Shown here: piece after piece, positions 1-8,555 of the stretch
How positions within the stretch are numbered: position 1 is the first letter of the stretch
Layout of the letters: each line of letters opens with the position of its first letter
Assembly (NCBI GenBank): GCA_934476235.1
Contig: CAKSNL010000001.1
Span: 310,001 to 374,000, forward strand
Source: an uncultured Clostridia bacterium
GTDB taxonomy: Bacteria; Bacillota; Clostridia; CAKSNL01; HGM11501
Length of the DNA: 64,000 nucleotides
Direction: 5' to 3'
The notes under the pieces: generated by a model
The model's input: only the letters and a program-made list of their open reading frames with translations
What the model was told of the DNA's origin: nothing
Databases searched by the model: none
Program-made: the position numbers and the translations under genes

Positions 1-33
1 TTTCTCAATTCTTGATATGTTAAAGCCTTCCAT
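1..33 (-). CDS. 5' end of an unidentified gene leaving the window
   Basis: An ATG at 33 on the minus strand opens a frame reading MEGFNISRIEK before the window ends. A GGGACGG stretch lies a few bases upstream as a plausible ribosome binding site, and a consensus promoter lies at 66-94. Eleven residues are too few to identify the protein. Confidence 0.5.
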   Translation of the reverse strand, partial: MEGFNISRIEK

Positions 34-65
34 AAAACCGTCCCTTTGTCATCTACTTCATATTT

Positions 66-94
66 ATAATATCAAACAAGGTGATAATTGTCAA
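66..94 (-). promoter_or_regulatory. Minus-strand promoter for the gene at the left edge
   Basis: TTGACA (94-89), a 17-bp spacer and TATTAT (71-66) lie about 30 bp upstream of the ATG at 33. Seen directly in the sequence; activity is inferred. Confidence 0.6.
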
Positions 95-167
95 CAATTA
101 AGTATTCCATTTTAAAGCACTTTGTGCTATATTTATAATATGATATTTTTTTAAGAAGGTGACTTTT

Positions 168-815
168 TTGTATAAATATATTCTTTTTGACCTTGACGGG
201 ACGCTCACGGATTCTGCTCCCGGCATCATAAACTGCATTAAGTACGCGTGCGGCAAAATGGGGATAAGCTGCCCTTCGGACGGGGCTCTTTCAGCCTTCG
301 TCGGTCCTCCGCTTCTTGCCATGATGCAAAAGACCTTTTCCCTTTCGGACTCCGACTCTGAAAAAATGCTCGCCTTTTACCGCGAGCGGTTCTCAAGAGT
401 AGGGCTCTTTGAAAACAGCGTCTACCCGGGCGTTCACGAAATGCTCGCCTCGGCAAAGAAGGCGGGCAAAAAGCTTGCACTTGCGACAAGTAAGCCCGAG
501 GTCTACGCCGTAAGGATACTTGAAAAATTTTCCCTTCTTGAATATTTTGACGCGGTGACCGGAAGTGAGCTTTCCGGCGCCCATGTCGAAAAGAAGGACG
601 TTATGGCAATGTCCATGAAAAAGCTTTCTGCCGAAAAAGCGGAAACATTAATGGTCGGCGACAGGAAATATGACCTGGAAGCAGCAAACGCACTCGGCGT
701 GGACGCGCTTTTCGTGTCATACGGCTACGCCGCTCCCGGAGAGGAGCTTCCCTTTTTCCCGAGGTTTACCGCCGCGAGTGCGTGCGATGCCGAAAAAATC
801 ATACTCTCCAAATAA
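168..815 (+). CDS. HAD-superfamily hydrolase, phosphoglycolate phosphatase-like
   Basis: Haloacid-dehalogenase phosphatase of 215 aa, probably acting on a small phosphorylated metabolite in the cytosol. Motif I FDLDGTLTD is at residues 7-15, with the nucleophile and acid/base Asp at 8 and 10. Motif II is LATSKP and motif IV is GDRKYD. A helical cap lies between motifs I and II, as in Gph/PpaX-type enzymes. The frame is open from a GTG at 159, but the AAGAAGG at 153-159 overlaps that GTG. The TTG at 168 has correct spacing and is chosen. The substrate cannot be read from sequence. The gene converges with the Zur-like gene. Confidence 0.85.
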   Translation: MYKYILFDLDGTLTDSAPGIINCIKYACGKMGISCPSDGALSAFVGPPLLAMMQKTFSLSDSDSEKMLAFYRERFSRVGLFENSVYPGVHEMLASAKKAGKKLALATSKPEVYAVRILEKFSLLEYFDAVTGSELSGAHVEKKDVMAMSMKKLSAEKAETLMVGDRKYDLEAANALGVDALFVSYGYAAPGEELPFFPRFTAASACDAEKIILSK

Positions 816-858
816 TATAGATATATCTAAATATATAAATACAGCCCGCAGGCTGTAT

Positions 859-1269
859 TTATTTTGCACATTTTTTGCAAAGTCCGTATATAATGCTGCC
901 CTCACAGCTTAACTTAAATCCATGCTCGGAATAAAGGTGGGAAGAAAGCTCCTCCATAAAGTGACAATCTAAATGATACACCTCTTTGCACCTTGTGCAT
1001 TTTAAGTGAAGATGACCCTTGCAATGCCCGCTGTTCCCGGCAAACTGGTACACGGCGGACTCTCCTTTTTCAGAAACGTATTTTATCAAAAGTCCGTCCT
1101 TCTCAAGCCTTGAGAGGATTCTGTAGACCGTGGACTCAGAAATTCCGGAATCATGCTCCCTTGCAGACGAAAGAATTTCAGAAGCGCTCAAGGTCTTCCC
1201 CCCGCTCTTTTCAAATATACATGTCACAAGCTCTCTTGCCTTTGTGTTGTATCCTTTTCTTTCAGGCAT
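859..1269 (-). CDS. zur: Fur-family metalloregulator, probably Zur
   Basis: A 136-aa Fur-family repressor: an N-terminal winged helix (residues about 10-75, with the recognition region ESTVYRILSRLEKDG), then the metal-binding dimerisation half with HLHLKC and two CxxC pairs (C91/C94 and C131/C134) that hold the structural zinc in this family. It is divergent from znuACB, which favours zinc sensing over iron or peroxide sensing; this is inference from context. The start is the ATG at 1269, 6 nt after AGGTG. A GTG nine bases further upstream lies inside that Shine-Dalgarno. Confidence 0.85.
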   Translation of the reverse strand: MPERKGYNTKARELVTCIFEKSGGKTLSASEILSSAREHDSGISESTVYRILSRLEKDGLLIKYVSEKGESAVYQFAGNSGHCKGHLHLKCTRCKEVYHLDCHFMEELSSHLYSEHGFKLSCEGSIIYGLCKKCAK

Positions 1270-1321
1270 CAAAATCACCTCTTAATATATAATAGCATTT
1301 TCTTTTTTCCAAGTCAAGCTA

Positions 1322-1350
1322 TTGACTTTTTTGCATTTCGGTGTTATAAT
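1322..1350 (+). promoter_or_regulatory. Promoter of the znuACB operon
   Basis: TTGACT (1322-1327), 17 bp, TATAAT (1345-1350), 36 bp before the znuA start. Just downstream an imperfect dyad, AAATTGCAA gcag TTTGCATTT (about 1354-1375), sits where a Zur-type repressor could block transcription. The dyad as operator is a guess. Confidence 0.7.
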
Positions 1351-1386
1351 GTGAAATTGCAAGCAGTTTGCATTTTGGAGGTAAAT

Positions 1387-2247
1387 ATGAAAATAAAAAA
1401 ACTTCATGCGGTCATCACCGCAGTTATCATGGCTTTGTGCCTTACTTCATGTGAGAAAGCACCGGATAATGAAGGCACCCTGCCGACGGTCAGCGTCACG
1501 ATAGCCCCGCTTTCGGAATTTGTTTCGCGCATTTCGGGCGGCACGGTAAATGTAAACATCGTCGTTCCGACCGGAGCCGACCCCGAAAGCTACGACCCTT
1601 CGATAGACGATATCAAGGCTCTGTCGGACAGCGAAATTTATTTCACGGTCGGCGTTCCGTCCGAGGAAAACTCAATCCTTCCGATGGCGGATGAAAAAAC
1701 GAAAATCGTGCACTTGGAGGACGCGGTAAGAGAAGCCGTCCCCGACCTTTATATAGGGGACGAGCGCGACCCGCACATCTGGCTTTCGGCTGACCGTGCG
1801 GTCATAATGGCGGAGAAAATAAGGGACGTTCTTTCGGAGTTCTATCCCGAATCCGCCGCTCTTTATGAAAAAAACGCGGCGGACTATATAAATGAAATTA
1901 AAGATTCAAAGCTCTACGCCGAAAATGTATTATCGGATATCAAAAACCGCACAATAATCGTATACCATCCGGCGTTCGGATATTTCTGCAACGAGCACGC
2001 GCTTACCATGCTTTCCATAGAGTCCGAGGGCAAGGAGGCGACGGCGAAGGAGCTTGCCGCGCTTATTGACCTTGCGCGCGAGGAGGGCTTAAAGACCGTG
2101 TTTTATCAGGAGGAGTCGTCCGGAAAGCAGGCGATGACCTTTGCATCGGAGATTGGAGGAAAAGCGGTCATGCTCTCCCCGTTATCCCCCGATTACATTC
2201 AAAATTACCGCCTGACGGCGGATAAAATCAAGGAGGCGCTAAAATGA
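1387..2247 (+). CDS. znuA: Zinc/manganese ABC transporter substrate-binding lipoprotein
   Basis: A 286-aa metal-binding lipoprotein of the ZnuA/TroA (cluster A-I) family, anchored outside the membrane and delivering metal to ZnuBC. A lipoprotein signal peptide ends in the lipobox LTSC (Cys22). Family landmarks are the DPESYDPS segment, DPHIWLS and YHPAFGYF, whose histidines usually bind metal, and the closing YQEESSGKQAM region. The His-rich loop of many zinc-specific members is absent. The start is the ATG at 1387 behind GGAGG; the open frame runs further upstream but lacks a Shine-Dalgarno there. The stop overlaps the znuC start by 4 bp. Confidence 0.9.
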   Translation: MKIKKLHAVITAVIMALCLTSCEKAPDNEGTLPTVSVTIAPLSEFVSRISGGTVNVNIVVPTGADPESYDPSIDDIKALSDSEIYFTVGVPSEENSILPMADEKTKIVHLEDAVREAVPDLYIGDERDPHIWLSADRAVIMAEKIRDVLSEFYPESAALYEKNAADYINEIKDSKLYAENVLSDIKNRTIIVYHPAFGYFCNEHALTMLSIESEGKEATAKELAALIDLAREEGLKTVFYQEESSGKQAMTFASEIGGKAVMLSPLSPDYIQNYRLTADKIKEALK

Positions 2248-3008
2248 CCGAGGCATTAAAAATAACCGACCTATCGGTAAGCTACGGCGATGTGGACGCG
2301 ATTCAGGACATCAACCTTACCGTCAGCGAGGGTGAATATCTTGGCATCATCGGTCCCAACGGCGGAGGAAAAACAACGCTGATATCCGCCATTACCGGCA
2401 TCATCCGCCCGGACTCGGGCTCGGTCAGAATTTTCGGCGAGGAAGGGCGCGCCGCGCGGAGCAATATCGGCTATGTCCCGCAGAACTCCAAGGTGTCGAG
2501 GGACTTTCCCATCACGGTTTCCGAAACGGTGATGACCGCCTTCTTAAAAGGCGGAGCGCACCCCTTCAGGCGCTTTGACTCATCGGACAGGGAAAAAGCT
2601 CTCTCCTACCTTGAAAAGCTTGGGCTTTCGGAGCTTTCGGAAAGAAACGTTTCCGCTCTCTCGGGCGGAGAATTTCAGAGGCTTTTGATTGCCCGCGCGC
2701 TTGCGGGCGAGCCGCGGCTTTTGGTCCTGGACGAGCCCGTTTCGAATGTTGACCCGAAAAGCCGCGAGGTCATCTATTCGCTTTTGGAATCGCTCAACAA
2801 AGAGGGTCAGACTATTTTAATGGTAACGCACGACCTTTTTGCGATTTCAAGCGCGGTCGGCTCCATTGCGTGCTTAAACCGCACGCTTGTTTACCACGGT
2901 GCGCCGAAGATAACGGACGAGATAAGCCACGCTATGTACGGCTGCCCGGTCGACCTTATCGCGCACGGCGTGAGCCACAGAGTTTTGGGAGGGCACAGTC
3001 ATGATTGA
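2244..3008 (+). CDS. znuC: Metal ABC transporter ATP-binding protein
   Basis: A 254-aa cytosolic ATPase that powers metal import with ZnuB. It has Walker A GPNGGGKTT at residues 37-45, signature LSGGEFQR, Walker B LLVLDEP and the switch histidine in VTHD. The length is normal for ZnuC-type subunits. It overlaps znuA by 4 bp and znuB by 8 bp, which indicates translational coupling in a three-gene operon. Confidence 0.92.
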   Translation: MTEALKITDLSVSYGDVDAIQDINLTVSEGEYLGIIGPNGGGKTTLISAITGIIRPDSGSVRIFGEEGRAARSNIGYVPQNSKVSRDFPITVSETVMTAFLKGGAHPFRRFDSSDREKALSYLEKLGLSELSERNVSALSGGEFQRLLIARALAGEPRLLVLDEPVSNVDPKSREVIYSLLESLNKEGQTILMVTHDLFAISSAVGSIACLNRTLVYHGAPKITDEISHAMYGCPVDLIAHGVSHRVLGGHSHD

Positions 3009-3804
3009 AGCAATATTAAAATATGAATTTTTGCAAAACGCCCTTATAATGAGCCTTATAGCGTCGCTCATGTGCGCCGTAACCGGAGTAATATCGGTTG
3101 AGCGGCGGAGCGTCATGCTCTCCGGAGGAATCGCACACACGGCGTACGGCGGAGTCGGGCTCGGCTATTTACTGGGGTTTGAGCCGATAATCGGCGCGGC
3201 GCTCTTTTCCGTCGGCGCGGCATTTTTAATCGGATACATCTCCCGCCGCTCCAAAAAGGGCACCGATGTTGCGACCGCGCTTTTATGGTCGCTGGGAATG
3301 GCGTCCGGCATTGCGTTTATCTCGTTTATGAACTCATACCCTCCGGACATAAATTCCTATCTTTTCGGAAACATTCTGTCCGTCACAAAAGGCGACATTT
3401 ATCTTGCACTTCCCCTCGCGGTCATAATGCTTTTAATAACCGCCGTTTTTTACCGCGACTGGCAGAGCTTTTTATTTGATTCGGAATACGCTGCGGTGTC
3501 CGGGCTTCGCACGCGCGTTTTCGAAAACATGCTGCTTGTTTCCACTGCGCTCACCGTCGTCGTACTGATAAAGGCGACCGGAATCATACTTGTTATCGCG
3601 CTTTTGGCTGCTCCCGCATCATGTGCCGCCTTCTTCACAAAAACGCTTAAGGGGCGCATTGCTCTGGCGTTTTTGTTCGGCGTTTTCTTCTCTTTTTCCG
3701 GCATCGCGCTCTCCTATGAATTCTCGCTTCCTTCGGGCGCGGCAATCGTTTTCGCGGCGGTAATCACGTACTTTATTTTACTGTTGACAAAGGGCAGAAA
3801 ATAA
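3001..3804 (+). CDS. znuB: Metal ABC transporter permease
   Basis: A 267-aa integral membrane permease of the ABC-3 family, with about eight hydrophobic segments and the family pattern RRSVMLSGGIAHTAYGGVGLGYLLG near the N-terminus. It forms the membrane channel for the metal carried by ZnuA. It is the last gene of the znuACB operon, and a bidirectional terminator-like hairpin follows about 100 bp later. Confidence 0.92.
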   Translation: MIEAILKYEFLQNALIMSLIASLMCAVTGVISVERRSVMLSGGIAHTAYGGVGLGYLLGFEPIIGAALFSVGAAFLIGYISRRSKKGTDVATALLWSLGMASGIAFISFMNSYPPDINSYLFGNILSVTKGDIYLALPLAVIMLLITAVFYRDWQSFLFDSEYAAVSGLRTRVFENMLLVSTALTVVVLIKATGIILVIALLAAPASCAAFFTKTLKGRIALAFLFGVFFSFSGIALSYEFSLPSGAAIVFAAVITYFILLLTKGRK

Positions 3805-3902
3805 TCTATAATCTCGCTCCGGAGCCGTTACATTAAACGGAGGCGGCATAACGGTATCGCTTAAAGAAAGCTCTGCCGCGGTAATAAAACTCAATAAATA
3901 AA

Positions 3903-3930
3903 AATAAGGGAATCGGATGATTCCCTTATT
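3903..3930. terminator. Bidirectional terminator between znuB and the AraC gene
   Basis: An 11-bp perfect stem AATAAGGGAAT/ATTCCCTTATT with a 6-nt loop, flanked by A-rich sequence on one side and TTTTT on the other. It contains the stop codon of the convergent AraC-family gene. Confidence 0.75.
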
Positions 3931-4771
3931 TTTCGCGTTCTTTTTCCCTGTATTCGGACGGCGTCATCCCCGTGCGCTCCCTGAAGCGCTTGGTAAAGTA
4001 CGACGGGCTTTCAATTCCCGTCAGGCGCGCAATGTCCGCCACGCCCATGCCCGTCTCCGTCAAAAGATACTCCGCCTTTTTCATGTTCGCCTCGGAGATA
4101 TATTTTATCGGGCTCTGCCCCGTGACCTCCTTAAAAAGGTGGATAAAGTAATACGGCGTAAGCCCGCACATCTCGGCATATTCCTCGTTGCTCCGCTTAA
4201 GTCCCGTCCCGTTTTCCATATCGCGCAGTGCGGGAAGTATCCGCGAATACCTGTTCCCGGCTTTTCTCTCGCTTTTAAGCTCGCGTGCCAGAAACGCCAG
4301 AAGCCCCAAAAAGAGTCCGTTCGCCTTCTCCTCGCTCCCGGCACGCTTTATTCTGAGCTCATCGCTCATCTTCAAAATGGTTGTAAACACCGCGGAATTT
4401 GACCACGCGCTGTATATTTTCTCCGGGCTGAAACCCGATGATGAAAGTATGTCCGGTGCCGCAAATCCCGTAAAATGCACCCATATGTACGATGTACCGG
4501 ACTCCGATATGCTCTTGTATTTCTGCGGCGTATCGGGCGGATAAATAATAATGTCGCCGGCGGACAGTATCTTTGTCATGCCGTTTATAAGAAAGCTCAT
4601 GCTCCCCTCTGTCAGATAGATAAGCTGATAGTCCGGAAGCCCGAACGGGCGGAAGCTCCCCTGCGTTTCGCCCTGGCAGAGCCCCTTGTAAAATCCGCAG
4701 TTATTGATATGAAGATATCTGTCGCTCTTTTTGTGTGACGCTTTGGAAAGCGCGGATGAATGCCACTCCAT
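3926..4771 (-). CDS. AraC-family transcriptional regulator
   Basis: A 281-aa regulator with an N-terminal cupin-like sensing domain (residues about 20-150, including SAGDIIIYPPDTPQKY) and a C-terminal double helix-turn-helix (about 180-278, ending GMTPSEYREKE). Cupin-AraC proteins of this type usually respond to sugars. The start is the ATG at 4771 behind AGAGGA. The MATE gene's stop lies 10 bp upstream on the same strand, so the two are probably co-transcribed. The effector is unknown. Confidence 0.88.
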   Translation of the reverse strand: MEWHSSALSKASHKKSDRYLHINNCGFYKGLCQGETQGSFRPFGLPDYQLIYLTEGSMSFLINGMTKILSAGDIIIYPPDTPQKYKSISESGTSYIWVHFTGFAAPDILSSSGFSPEKIYSAWSNSAVFTTILKMSDELRIKRAGSEEKANGLFLGLLAFLARELKSERKAGNRYSRILPALRDMENGTGLKRSNEEYAEMCGLTPYYFIHLFKEVTGQSPIKYISEANMKKAEYLLTETGMGVADIARLTGIESPSYFTKRFRERTGMTPSEYREKEREK

Positions 4772-4781
4772 AAAAAGTCCT

Positions 4782-6122
4782 CTATTCGTTCAGTTTTCTT
4801 ACCCACGTATAGCTGTTCGTCTTTATAAAGGCTGCGGCGCATTTGAATATCTGGTCGGAATTTAGCAAAAATACGACCAGAACCGGGCTCGCCTTAAAGT
4901 AAAACGCCGCCAAAAACGATGCCGGAAGCACGATTCCCCATATTGAAATGAGGTCGTTTTTCAATATGAACGAGGGCTGACCGCTTCTGACGATTCCGGT
5001 CAGTGCCGGCATCTGATACGCAGTGCCGAATCCTGTCACGCAAAGCACGAGCAGAAAAGCGTTTGCAAGCTCCTTCGTTTCCGGCTTCAGCGAGTAGAGC
5101 GAAAGGATAGGCGCCCTTAAGAAAAACAGCGACACTGAAATGAAAAGCCCGATGATGACAAACATTACCTGCAAGGTCTTGGTGTAATCGCGGACCTTTT
5201 CCATGTCGCCGGAGCCGACCGCCTTGCCGATAATAACGCTCGTTGCCGCCGACGCGCCGATCGACGCTACCTTAAGGGTCTGAAAAAGCGCTGTCGCCAC
5301 GGAGTTTGCCGCGATTGCCGCGTCACTCATATGTCCCAGAATAACCGTCTGGAGCGCGGTTGAAACGCCGAACATGCCCGCCACCAACACGATCGACCAT
5401 GCGACCGAGATATAGCGGCTAAACATCGGTGTGTCAAGATGCAAATATTCCTTCGGCTTGATTTTAAGCTTTTTGTCAATAACGAAAACGTAGACAAGAA
5501 CAATCAAAAGCTCCGCACACCTTGCCGCAACTGTACCGATTGCGGCGCCGCGCGTTCCCATTTCGGGAAAGCCGAAATTTCCGCCTATCAGGCAATAGTT
5601 GATGCTGCAATTGATTATAAGCGCCGTAAGCGACACGAAAAACGCGATCTTCACGGTCTCGCACGAGCGAAGCGTTGCCAGAAGGATGTTCGACAGCGCA
5701 AACGGAATATACGTGTATTTTATTAACCTTATATATGTAACGCCCTCGGCTCTTATCTCCTCCGTGTCGGTAAACGCCGAAATCAGACCGTCGGGCACAG
5801 CCGATGCGGCAATAAAGAGCAACGCCCCCGCCGTCACGGCAGAGATGACCGCGCAAAGTGAAAGCTTTTTGATCTCGCCTGTCTTTTTAACGCCCCAGTA
5901 CTGGCTGCCCAAAACCACAAGCGCGTCGGCACAGCCCACCACTATCTGCTGATAAATAAACTGAATCTGGTTGACGGCGGCGACCCCGGACAGTGCAGTT
6001 TCACTGTACGACCCGATCATGATATTGTCCGCAAGGTTGACCAGAAGAATTATGACGTTCTGGAGCACCAAAAGCACATACAGTGAAAAAAATTCTTTAT
6101 AAAAGTTTTTGTCTTTAATCAT
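4782..6122 (-). CDS. MATE-family multidrug/cation antiporter
   Basis: A 446-aa polytopic membrane protein of the MATE (NorM/DinF-like) efflux superfamily, with two homologous six-helix halves. The start of each half is recognisable, the first as LVNLADNIMIGSYSETALSGVAAVNQ and the second as GVSTALQTVILGHMSDAAIAANSVA. It would export cationic organic compounds using a Na+ or H+ gradient. The start is the ATG at 6122 (MIKDKN), preceded by GAGGGGC; a longer open frame upstream has no ribosome binding site. It lies between the ZIP gene and the AraC regulator on the same strand. Confidence 0.9.
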   Translation of the reverse strand: MIKDKNFYKEFFSLYVLLVLQNVIILLVNLADNIMIGSYSETALSGVAAVNQIQFIYQQIVVGCADALVVLGSQYWGVKKTGEIKKLSLCAVISAVTAGALLFIAASAVPDGLISAFTDTEEIRAEGVTYIRLIKYTYIPFALSNILLATLRSCETVKIAFFVSLTALIINCSINYCLIGGNFGFPEMGTRGAAIGTVAARCAELLIVLVYVFVIDKKLKIKPKEYLHLDTPMFSRYISVAWSIVLVAGMFGVSTALQTVILGHMSDAAIAANSVATALFQTLKVASIGASAATSVIIGKAVGSGDMEKVRDYTKTLQVMFVIIGLFISVSLFFLRAPILSLYSLKPETKELANAFLLVLCVTGFGTAYQMPALTGIVRSGQPSFILKNDLISIWGIVLPASFLAAFYFKASPVLVVFLLNSDQIFKCAAAFIKTNSYTWVRKLNE

Positions 6123-6173
6123 AATAACGCCCCTCGTGATACATTTTAGCATTTTACGGGGGGCGTGTCAATA

Positions 6174-6950
6174 CTAACCGAGCATTACGTCAAGAATCAT
6201 CATAAGCACAAATCCGAGCGAGAACATCACGGTTCCCACATCGTCCGTCTGGTCGATTCCGTTCATTTCGGGCACGAGCTCTTCAACGACGACATAGAGC
6301 ATCGCCCCGGCGGCGAAAGCCAAAAGATACGGGAGCGACGGAACCATCTGGCGCGACGCCGCGACTGTCAGAAACGCTCCGAGCGGTTCAACGAGACCTG
6401 AGAGCACGCCCAAAATGAATGAGCGTGTTTTTCCGACTCCGGAGGCGGCAAGCGGAAGCGAAATGATAGCTCCCTCGGGGAAGTTCTGCACCGCAATGCC
6501 GACCGAGAGCGCCAGCGCCGCACTCATCGTGACTCCCGCACCCGAAAGAACCGCCGCAAGCACCGCGCCCACCGCCATCCCCTCGGGAAAATTATGTATC
6601 ACGATGGCAAGCACGAGCATTGAATTTTTCTTTAATTTGCTTTTAATTCCCTCTCTTTTCTCCGTTCCGAAATTAAGGTGCGGAATCAGCTTGTCGATCA
6701 AAAGCATCATGAAAATGCCAATTATGAAGCCTGTCGCCGCCGGGAAAAAGCTGAATCTTCCGAGACTTTCGCTCCGTTCGATTGCCGGTATCAAAAGGCT
6801 CCATACCGACGCGGCGACCATGACTCCGGCAGCAAAGCCCATCAGCATCCGTTCGAGTTTTTTATTCATGGTTCCGCGCATAAAAAACACCGCGGCAGAG
6901 CCGAGCGCGGTTCCCAAAACAGGCAGAAAAAGCACATTTACCATATCCAT
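6174..6950 (-). CDS. ZIP-family zinc/iron transporter (ZupT-like)
   Basis: A 258-aa membrane protein of the ZIP family with about eight transmembrane helices. The metal-site motifs are both present: HNFPEGMAVG in helix IV and QNFPEGAIISLP in helix V. It imports Zn2+ or related divalent metals. The start is the ATG at 6950, behind GGAAGG. Together with znuACB and the Zur-like gene it gives the first 7 kb a metal-homeostasis theme, although no shared operator could be confirmed by eye. Confidence 0.88.
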   Translation of the reverse strand: MDMVNVLFLPVLGTALGSAAVFFMRGTMNKKLERMLMGFAAGVMVAASVWSLLIPAIERSESLGRFSFFPAATGFIIGIFMMLLIDKLIPHLNFGTEKREGIKSKLKKNSMLVLAIVIHNFPEGMAVGAVLAAVLSGAGVTMSAALALSVGIAVQNFPEGAIISLPLAASGVGKTRSFILGVLSGLVEPLGAFLTVAASRQMVPSLPYLLAFAAGAMLYVVVEELVPEMNGIDQTDDVGTVMFSLGFVLMMILDVMLG

Positions 6951-7019
6951 AGAAAAACCTTCCTTTATTTTTTCTATTACCAGTATATTATTTTTCCGCC
7001 TTATGGTGACAAATTAATC

Positions 7020-7160
7020 GCTTTTGCGCTCGCTTTGCCTCCGGAGGGATCGGCTGACTGCCATTCGTGCAGTGGGTGCGCCCGTCCCACGGGTTTCGCA
7101 CACATTACGCTAATGCACCCGTAGGGTCGATTCACGCCCCCGTCATACTGAATCAATAAA
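7020..7160. repeat. Dispersed intergenic repeat, left copy
   Basis: Non-coding sequence carrying CGTAGGGTCGATTCACG (about 7121-7137), found again at about 11034-11050. It is followed in both places by an AATCAA-rich spacer and the same CTCTG...CAGAG hairpin. The part before it (to about 7120) is GC-rich with short dyads such as CCCGTCCCACGGG. It looks like a dispersed repeat of gut Clostridia and marks the left border of the accessory patch. Confidence 0.6.
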
Positions 7161-7162
7161 GA

Positions 7163-7191
7163 AAAAACTCTGTAACGATTACAGAGTTTTT
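7163..7191. terminator. Bidirectional hairpin terminator at the end of the SIR2-like gene
   Basis: Perfect 12-bp arms AAAAACTCTGTA/TACAGAGTTTTT around 5 nt. The stop codon of the SIR2-like gene (7179-7181) lies in the hairpin. A near-identical hairpin occurs at 11108-11136. Confidence 0.8.
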
Positions 7192-8342
7192 CCTAGCGTA
7201 TAACTTAGAACCTTTTCGAATACTTTTAGAGCATTTGATTTGTCTACATTTAATTCTATAATATCTTCCTTCATTTCACATTTCCTTGCAACCTTGAATT
7301 CCGATGCCCAAGTAATCCCCTCAAAATCAAGAGATTTTTCATAGTTAAAATAAATAACTTTTCCTTTTTTATTGCGAAGCCAATTTGCAATCATCGAATT
7401 AATATGGTTGTCCTCGCTATTGAATTGATATCCAACGATTACAAGATAATCGCTTTCATCCAAAGCCTTAACAAATTTTGAAAATTCTTCAACTTGCCTT
7501 TTACATATCAACGGCTTTACTCCACTCGGTATTAAAATAAACGGAATCCAATCCTTGGCATCCCCTGTTTTTATGATTTTTTCATCCTCCGGACAATCAC
7601 AATCATACACATCTAATTTTTTCAAATTTTCAAACCAAGTCAGTTTCCCATGCAGATATATCGTTTCTTTATTGCCCGTCAACTTTTCCGCCAATTTAGT
7701 GTAGTTAGTGGTGACAACATTAAAGTTATCATATTTTTCAAGCATTTTATAATAGCATTCTTCTTTTATTTTGACACTATAGTCCTCACGCAACTTTGAA
7801 ATTATATTTTCAAGCGTCCATGAAAAATCAGACATAGGACTGTACAATTCTTCGAAAAGCATTAAAAATACTGTGTAATATGCATTTATGACACGGTTCG
7901 CATTTGAGCGATATAATTCGGCATTTCTGAGAGAGTTAAACTTTTCATCAAGTGAATCAAAAAATTCAGCATATTCCAAGAAAAATTCAGCGTATTTTGT
8001 ATCATTATTTATATCTTCATACCATGTTTTGCACTGTGCAATTATGCTTGATTTGTATGTATCATCCTTGTCTAAATAGTATTTTTTTATCATGTCAACA
8101 ATTTCATTATTAAAAGTCTTTCTTGCTTCCCTTTCATGTGACACTATTGTTTGAAAATATATTTTTCTGCTATTAGGATATAGCAATCTAAAATGACTTG
8201 CGTTAATACCTGTTATTTTTCTGATTTCATCCCCATATTTATTTTTCAGCAAAACTTTAGAAAATCCTCTTCCAGAGGGCATTTTCTCGCATGCATCCGT
8301 GTCTGCTCCTGACCCGAACAAAAAAGTTACTTTTTTTTGCAT
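7179..8342 (-). CDS. Stand-alone SIR2-like protein, candidate NAD-dependent defence protein
   Basis: A 387-aa protein with SIR2-type landmarks: a glycine-rich nucleotide-binding start FLFGSGADTD (residues 7-16), TTNYT (211-215) holding the usual catalytic Asn213, LHG (230-232) with His231, and VGYQFNSEDNHIN (303-315) near the end of the fold. A long helical insertion (about 20-200) separates the first two motifs, as in SIR2_2-type bacterial proteins. The zinc-binding cysteines of true sirtuin deacetylases are not evident. Related domains act as NADases in several anti-phage systems; that role here is inference. The gene is markedly AT-rich against its neighbours, which suggests transfer. The start is fixed at 8342: an ATG at 8378 lies inside the promoter -10 box, and AGGAGAG precedes 8342. 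A C-terminal effector or sensor domain is not obvious. Confidence 0.72.
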   Translation of the reverse strand: MQKKVTFLFGSGADTDACEKMPSGRGFSKVLLKNKYGDEIRKITGINASHFRLLYPNSRKIYFQTIVSHEREARKTFNNEIVDMIKKYYLDKDDTYKSSIIAQCKTWYEDINNDTKYAEFFLEYAEFFDSLDEKFNSLRNAELYRSNANRVINAYYTVFLMLFEELYSPMSDFSWTLENIISKLREDYSVKIKEECYYKMLEKYDNFNVVTTNYTKLAEKLTGNKETIYLHGKLTWFENLKKLDVYDCDCPEDEKIIKTGDAKDWIPFILIPSGVKPLICKRQVEEFSKFVKALDESDYLVIVGYQFNSEDNHINSMIANWLRNKKGKVIYFNYEKSLDFEGITWASEFKVARKCEMKEDIIELNVDKSNALKVFEKVLSYTLGKTL

Positions 8343-8376
8343 TACATTGGCTCTCTCCTGAAATAAATTATTGGTC

Positions 8377-8405
8377 ATTATAGCATATGCTTTCTATAAT
8401 GTCAA
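8377..8405 (-). promoter_or_regulatory. Consensus promoter of the SIR2-like gene
   Basis: TTGACA (8405-8400), 17-bp spacer, TATAAT (8382-8377), both perfect to consensus. Transcription would begin near 8370, about 28 nt before the ATG at 8342, so the gene is its own unit. Confidence 0.8.
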
Positions 8406-8555
8406 TACTAAAATATCAAAACGCTCAATAATTGCTGCACAGAAATTGTCTATATTTAGTAAGCATTGCACGCTGCACATCGAAATACCGACATAACCCT
8501 GATTAAAAAACATCATTTAATTTTAACATTTTATATTTTTATTAACATTCCGTTT

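Noticed and set aside
8342..8378. An earlier ATG at 8378 for the SIR2-like gene
   Set aside because: It lies inside the -10 box of the consensus promoter, so it cannot be on the main transcript.
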